From Hafnia paralvei ATCC 29927 (lineage in GTDB: Bacteria; Pseudomonadota; Gammaproteobacteria; Enterobacterales; Enterobacteriaceae): a stretch of 64,000 nt of DNA. The DNA is taken from NCBI RefSeq assembly GCF_001655005.1, contig NZ_LXET01000041.1, positions 186,001 through 250,000 on the forward strand. Reading direction: 5' to 3'. Under the pieces are notes generated by a model. The model was not told where the DNA came from and did no database searches. It worked only from the letters and a program-made list of their open reading frames with translations. The position numbers and the translations under genes are program-made. Shown here one piece after another: positions 62,383 to 64,000 of the stretch; position 1 is the first letter of the stretch; each line of letters starts with the position of its first letter.

Positions 62383-62637
62383 TTATTCGTCCTTAGTGCT
62401 GCTAATTACCTTTCTGATAAATTGAACATCGTTGCTCACACCTAATTTTTCATAGGCGCTGCATTTTTGAGCGCTGATGGTTTTGATACTTCTATTGAGG
62501 ATCTTAGTGATTGTGGTTGTGGTGATACCTTTCATTATCAGATAAACCACATAGCGTTCCCGCTCGGTTAAAGCAGCTTCCGCGCTGAGCCTATTAAAGT
62601 TGTCCGCTAATTTACTCGATATATCATGAGAGTCCAT
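62383..62637 (-). CDS. Small LuxR-type helix-turn-helix regulator
   Basis: I start at ATG 62637 (MDSHDISSK) because GGAGGTAGT precedes it; an ATG 11 codons earlier lacks a site. The 84-residue protein is little more than a LuxR/GerE DNA-binding domain (LTERERYVVYLIMKGITTTT, KILNRSIKTISAQKCSAYEK). It lies upstream of the PapI-like gene on the same strand with an almost identical ribosome-binding leader, so the two may be made together. Confidence 0.82.
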   Translation of the reverse strand: MDSHDISSKLADNFNRLSAEAALTERERYVVYLIMKGITTTTITKILNRSIKTISAQKCSAYEKLGVSNDVQFIRKVISSTKDE

Positions 62638-62698
62638 ACTACCTCCGTATAAAGCAGGTGTTTTATTCATTCACTCAGTTAACTTTACTGCGTGTTCA

Positions 62699-63810
62699 TT
62701 ATTTTTTACGAATATACATGGTAAGAACTTTCTCTTTAATATAAGTAGAGAGTTTGTTCTCAATATAGATGTAAGATAAGTAAGACAGAAGATAAGTTAT
62801 AATTAATGTAATAACTAGTAGATCAAATCGATGATTAAAGGTATCAAAATAGTTATCAGAATTGATTTTTTTTAATACGTATATTGAAGAAAACATTACA
62901 GCCATATGTAATAGATACATTGAGTAAGATATTTCTCCGGTGAACATCAGCCATGATGGGTAACGGCGTGCCCTAACTTTTTCATACTTAAGTCCGGCCA
63001 ACAGTAACATAAAGCATGCCAGACTATATCCACCGAGGTGTCCACTTTCCCTTGATTGCCACGGAGAATACAGTGTATAGCAAGTAAAACAGAAATATCC
63101 TACTGCACATAACATGAGAACTCTGCCAAGCCAGGTTATTTTTGAATTCATTCGTAGGTAGAGAATTGCGGCAATAATTCCCATTAAAAACTCTAGGATG
63201 ATTGGATTAGTCATCATTAATCCATACTGCCAAATGAATGTACCATGCCCCTCTCTAGGCGTTATGCCCTCCCACCAATAGGATGAGCTGAGCAGGACTG
63301 CAAAAAATAAAAATAGTGCAGACCAACGGTAATGACGCAACAGCAGAACAAGTGCAACCATTAGATAAAAAAAAACTCATAGTTCAACGTCCAACCGCTC
63401 TCAACCAAGGCATACCCGAACGCAGGCGCTACGCCCCCGTTTAATGGGATAAACAGCAGCGATTTCAACGTATTTAATAACAAGTTTTCATTAGGTAACC
63501 CCATAGCCCAATAAGTTACAAAATAAGCTATAGTCACAATATAGTAGGTTGGAATAATACGAGTAGCACGTTTGGTGAGATAAATAAAACTATCATGCAC
63601 TCCACCGCTAAAATTACGCGCGGTGATATAAGCAAGAAAACCGCTAATCATAAAAAATAGATCGACACCGAAATAACCATGTCTTAAAAACGTCTGGTCC
63701 AATGGAGATATAAACCAGCTGTAGTGATAAAGCACAACGGAAAGCGCCGCCACTCCTCTAAACGCCTGAATGACGTCAATATTTTTTCTTTCCTGCATAT
63801 CATTATCCAT
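62699..63810 (-). pseudogene. Acyltransferase-3 family membrane protein, split by a homopolymer slip
   Basis: Two frames make one protein: 63810-63361 gives the N-terminal part (FRGVAALSVVLYHYSWF, GYFGVDLFFMISGFLA) and 63361-62699 the rest (GEISYSMYLLHMAVMF). At the join the minus strand has a run of nine T (63367-63375). With ten T the frame would read NYEFFFYLMVALV without interruption, giving about 370 residues, normal for OafA-like acyltransferases that modify surface sugars. It is a frameshifted gene, a phase-variable gene in the off state, or a sequencing error. Confidence 0.85.
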
Positions 63811-63838
63811 ACTGCAAACATATAAATAGCCGTGTAAA

Positions 63839-63867
63839 CTGCCTACGGCGTTGAGAACCGTAGGCAG
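63839..63867 (-). terminator. Hairpin between the outer-membrane gene and the acyltransferase
   Basis: CTGCCTACGG and CCGTAGGCAG form a perfect 10-bp stem with a 9-nt loop, 39 bp after the stop codon of the partial gene on the minus strand. It probably ends that gene's transcript. Confidence 0.65.
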
Positions 63868-63905
63868 TAATTACGCATCAAGCATTGCGAATCTAATATT
63901 ACGCA

Positions 63906-64000
63906 TCAAAACGAAGCTGAAAGTCCTAAGGTATAACTGAACATATCATCGCGGTTTTGATTACTGTACGAAGTAGAAATATAGCCCTTGAGTGTTTTAT
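63906..64000 (-). CDS. Partial outer-membrane beta-barrel protein (C-terminal end)
   Basis: The last 31 codons of a minus-strand gene enter the window at 64000 and stop at 63906-63908. They read as alternating strands ending DDMFSYTLGLSASF, with a final Phe and the aromatic pattern recognised by the BAM machinery. It is an outer-membrane porin-like, adhesin or autotransporter barrel; the family cannot be told from this fragment. Confidence 0.65.
   Translation of the reverse strand, partial: KTLKGYISTSYSNQNRDDMFSYTLGLSASF

Overview
The window comes from an enterobacterium, most likely Hafnia or the closely related Obesumbacterium. The best evidence is the histidine acid phosphatase at 40948-42288, which closely resembles, from memory, the known phytase of Hafnia alvei. 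The complete pdu cluster with pocR/pduF in Salmonella-like order, an alpha-type (CS1-like) fimbrial operon and a full tad pilus locus also fit an enteric host. All family assignments were made by reading the sequence; no database search was run.

1-17.4 kb is an AT-rich accessory island. Its left part looks like an integrated replicative element: a partial protein running off the left edge, a rolling-circle-type Rep, an AlpA-like regulator, six near-palindromic TATGACNGTCATA repeats, and an operon of tyrosine recombinase, RadC-like and cysteine-peptidase-like genes. Next come a DUF2787 gene, a divergent Mu-repressor-like/Ner-like pair, several small unknowns and a stand-alone FtsK-gamma-like DNA-binding protein. 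The right part is defence-like: a three-gene minus-strand operon (HNH protein, PD-(D/E)XK protein, GIY-YIG-like protein) divergent from a Gabija-type pair (OLD ATPase-TOPRIM plus UvrD-like helicase).

17.4-19.1 kb is the wreck of a cobalamin-synthesis operon: a cobalamin riboswitch, a cbiA start fused to the end of cbiF by an internal deletion, an apparently intact cbiG, and only the first codons of cbiH where the island begins. De novo B12 synthesis from this locus is therefore lost.

19.5-40.2 kb holds pocR, pduF and the complete propanediol-utilisation microcompartment operon (pduABCDEGHJKLMNOPQSTUVWX), with cobA and a small unknown ORF between pduW and pduX. The shell proteins PduA, B, J, K, N, T and U enclose diol dehydratase (CDE), its reactivase (GH) and the aldehyde, alcohol, phosphotransacylase and kinase enzymes (P, Q, L, W). 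PduO and PduS keep cobalamin in its active form. Because the cbi genes beside it are broken, the enzyme probably depends on imported corrinoid unless another cbi set exists elsewhere.

40.4-64 kb carries a short AraC-type regulator, the phytase, a LuxR-type regulator, the alpha-fimbrial operon (49.0 to 43.2 kb, minus strand), and the tad/flp pilus locus (60.4 to 49.4 kb, minus strand) with a ToxR-like regulator upstream. Then come two very small regulators, an acyltransferase split by a one-base slip in a homopolymer, and the C-terminal end of an outer-membrane beta-barrel protein running off the right edge.
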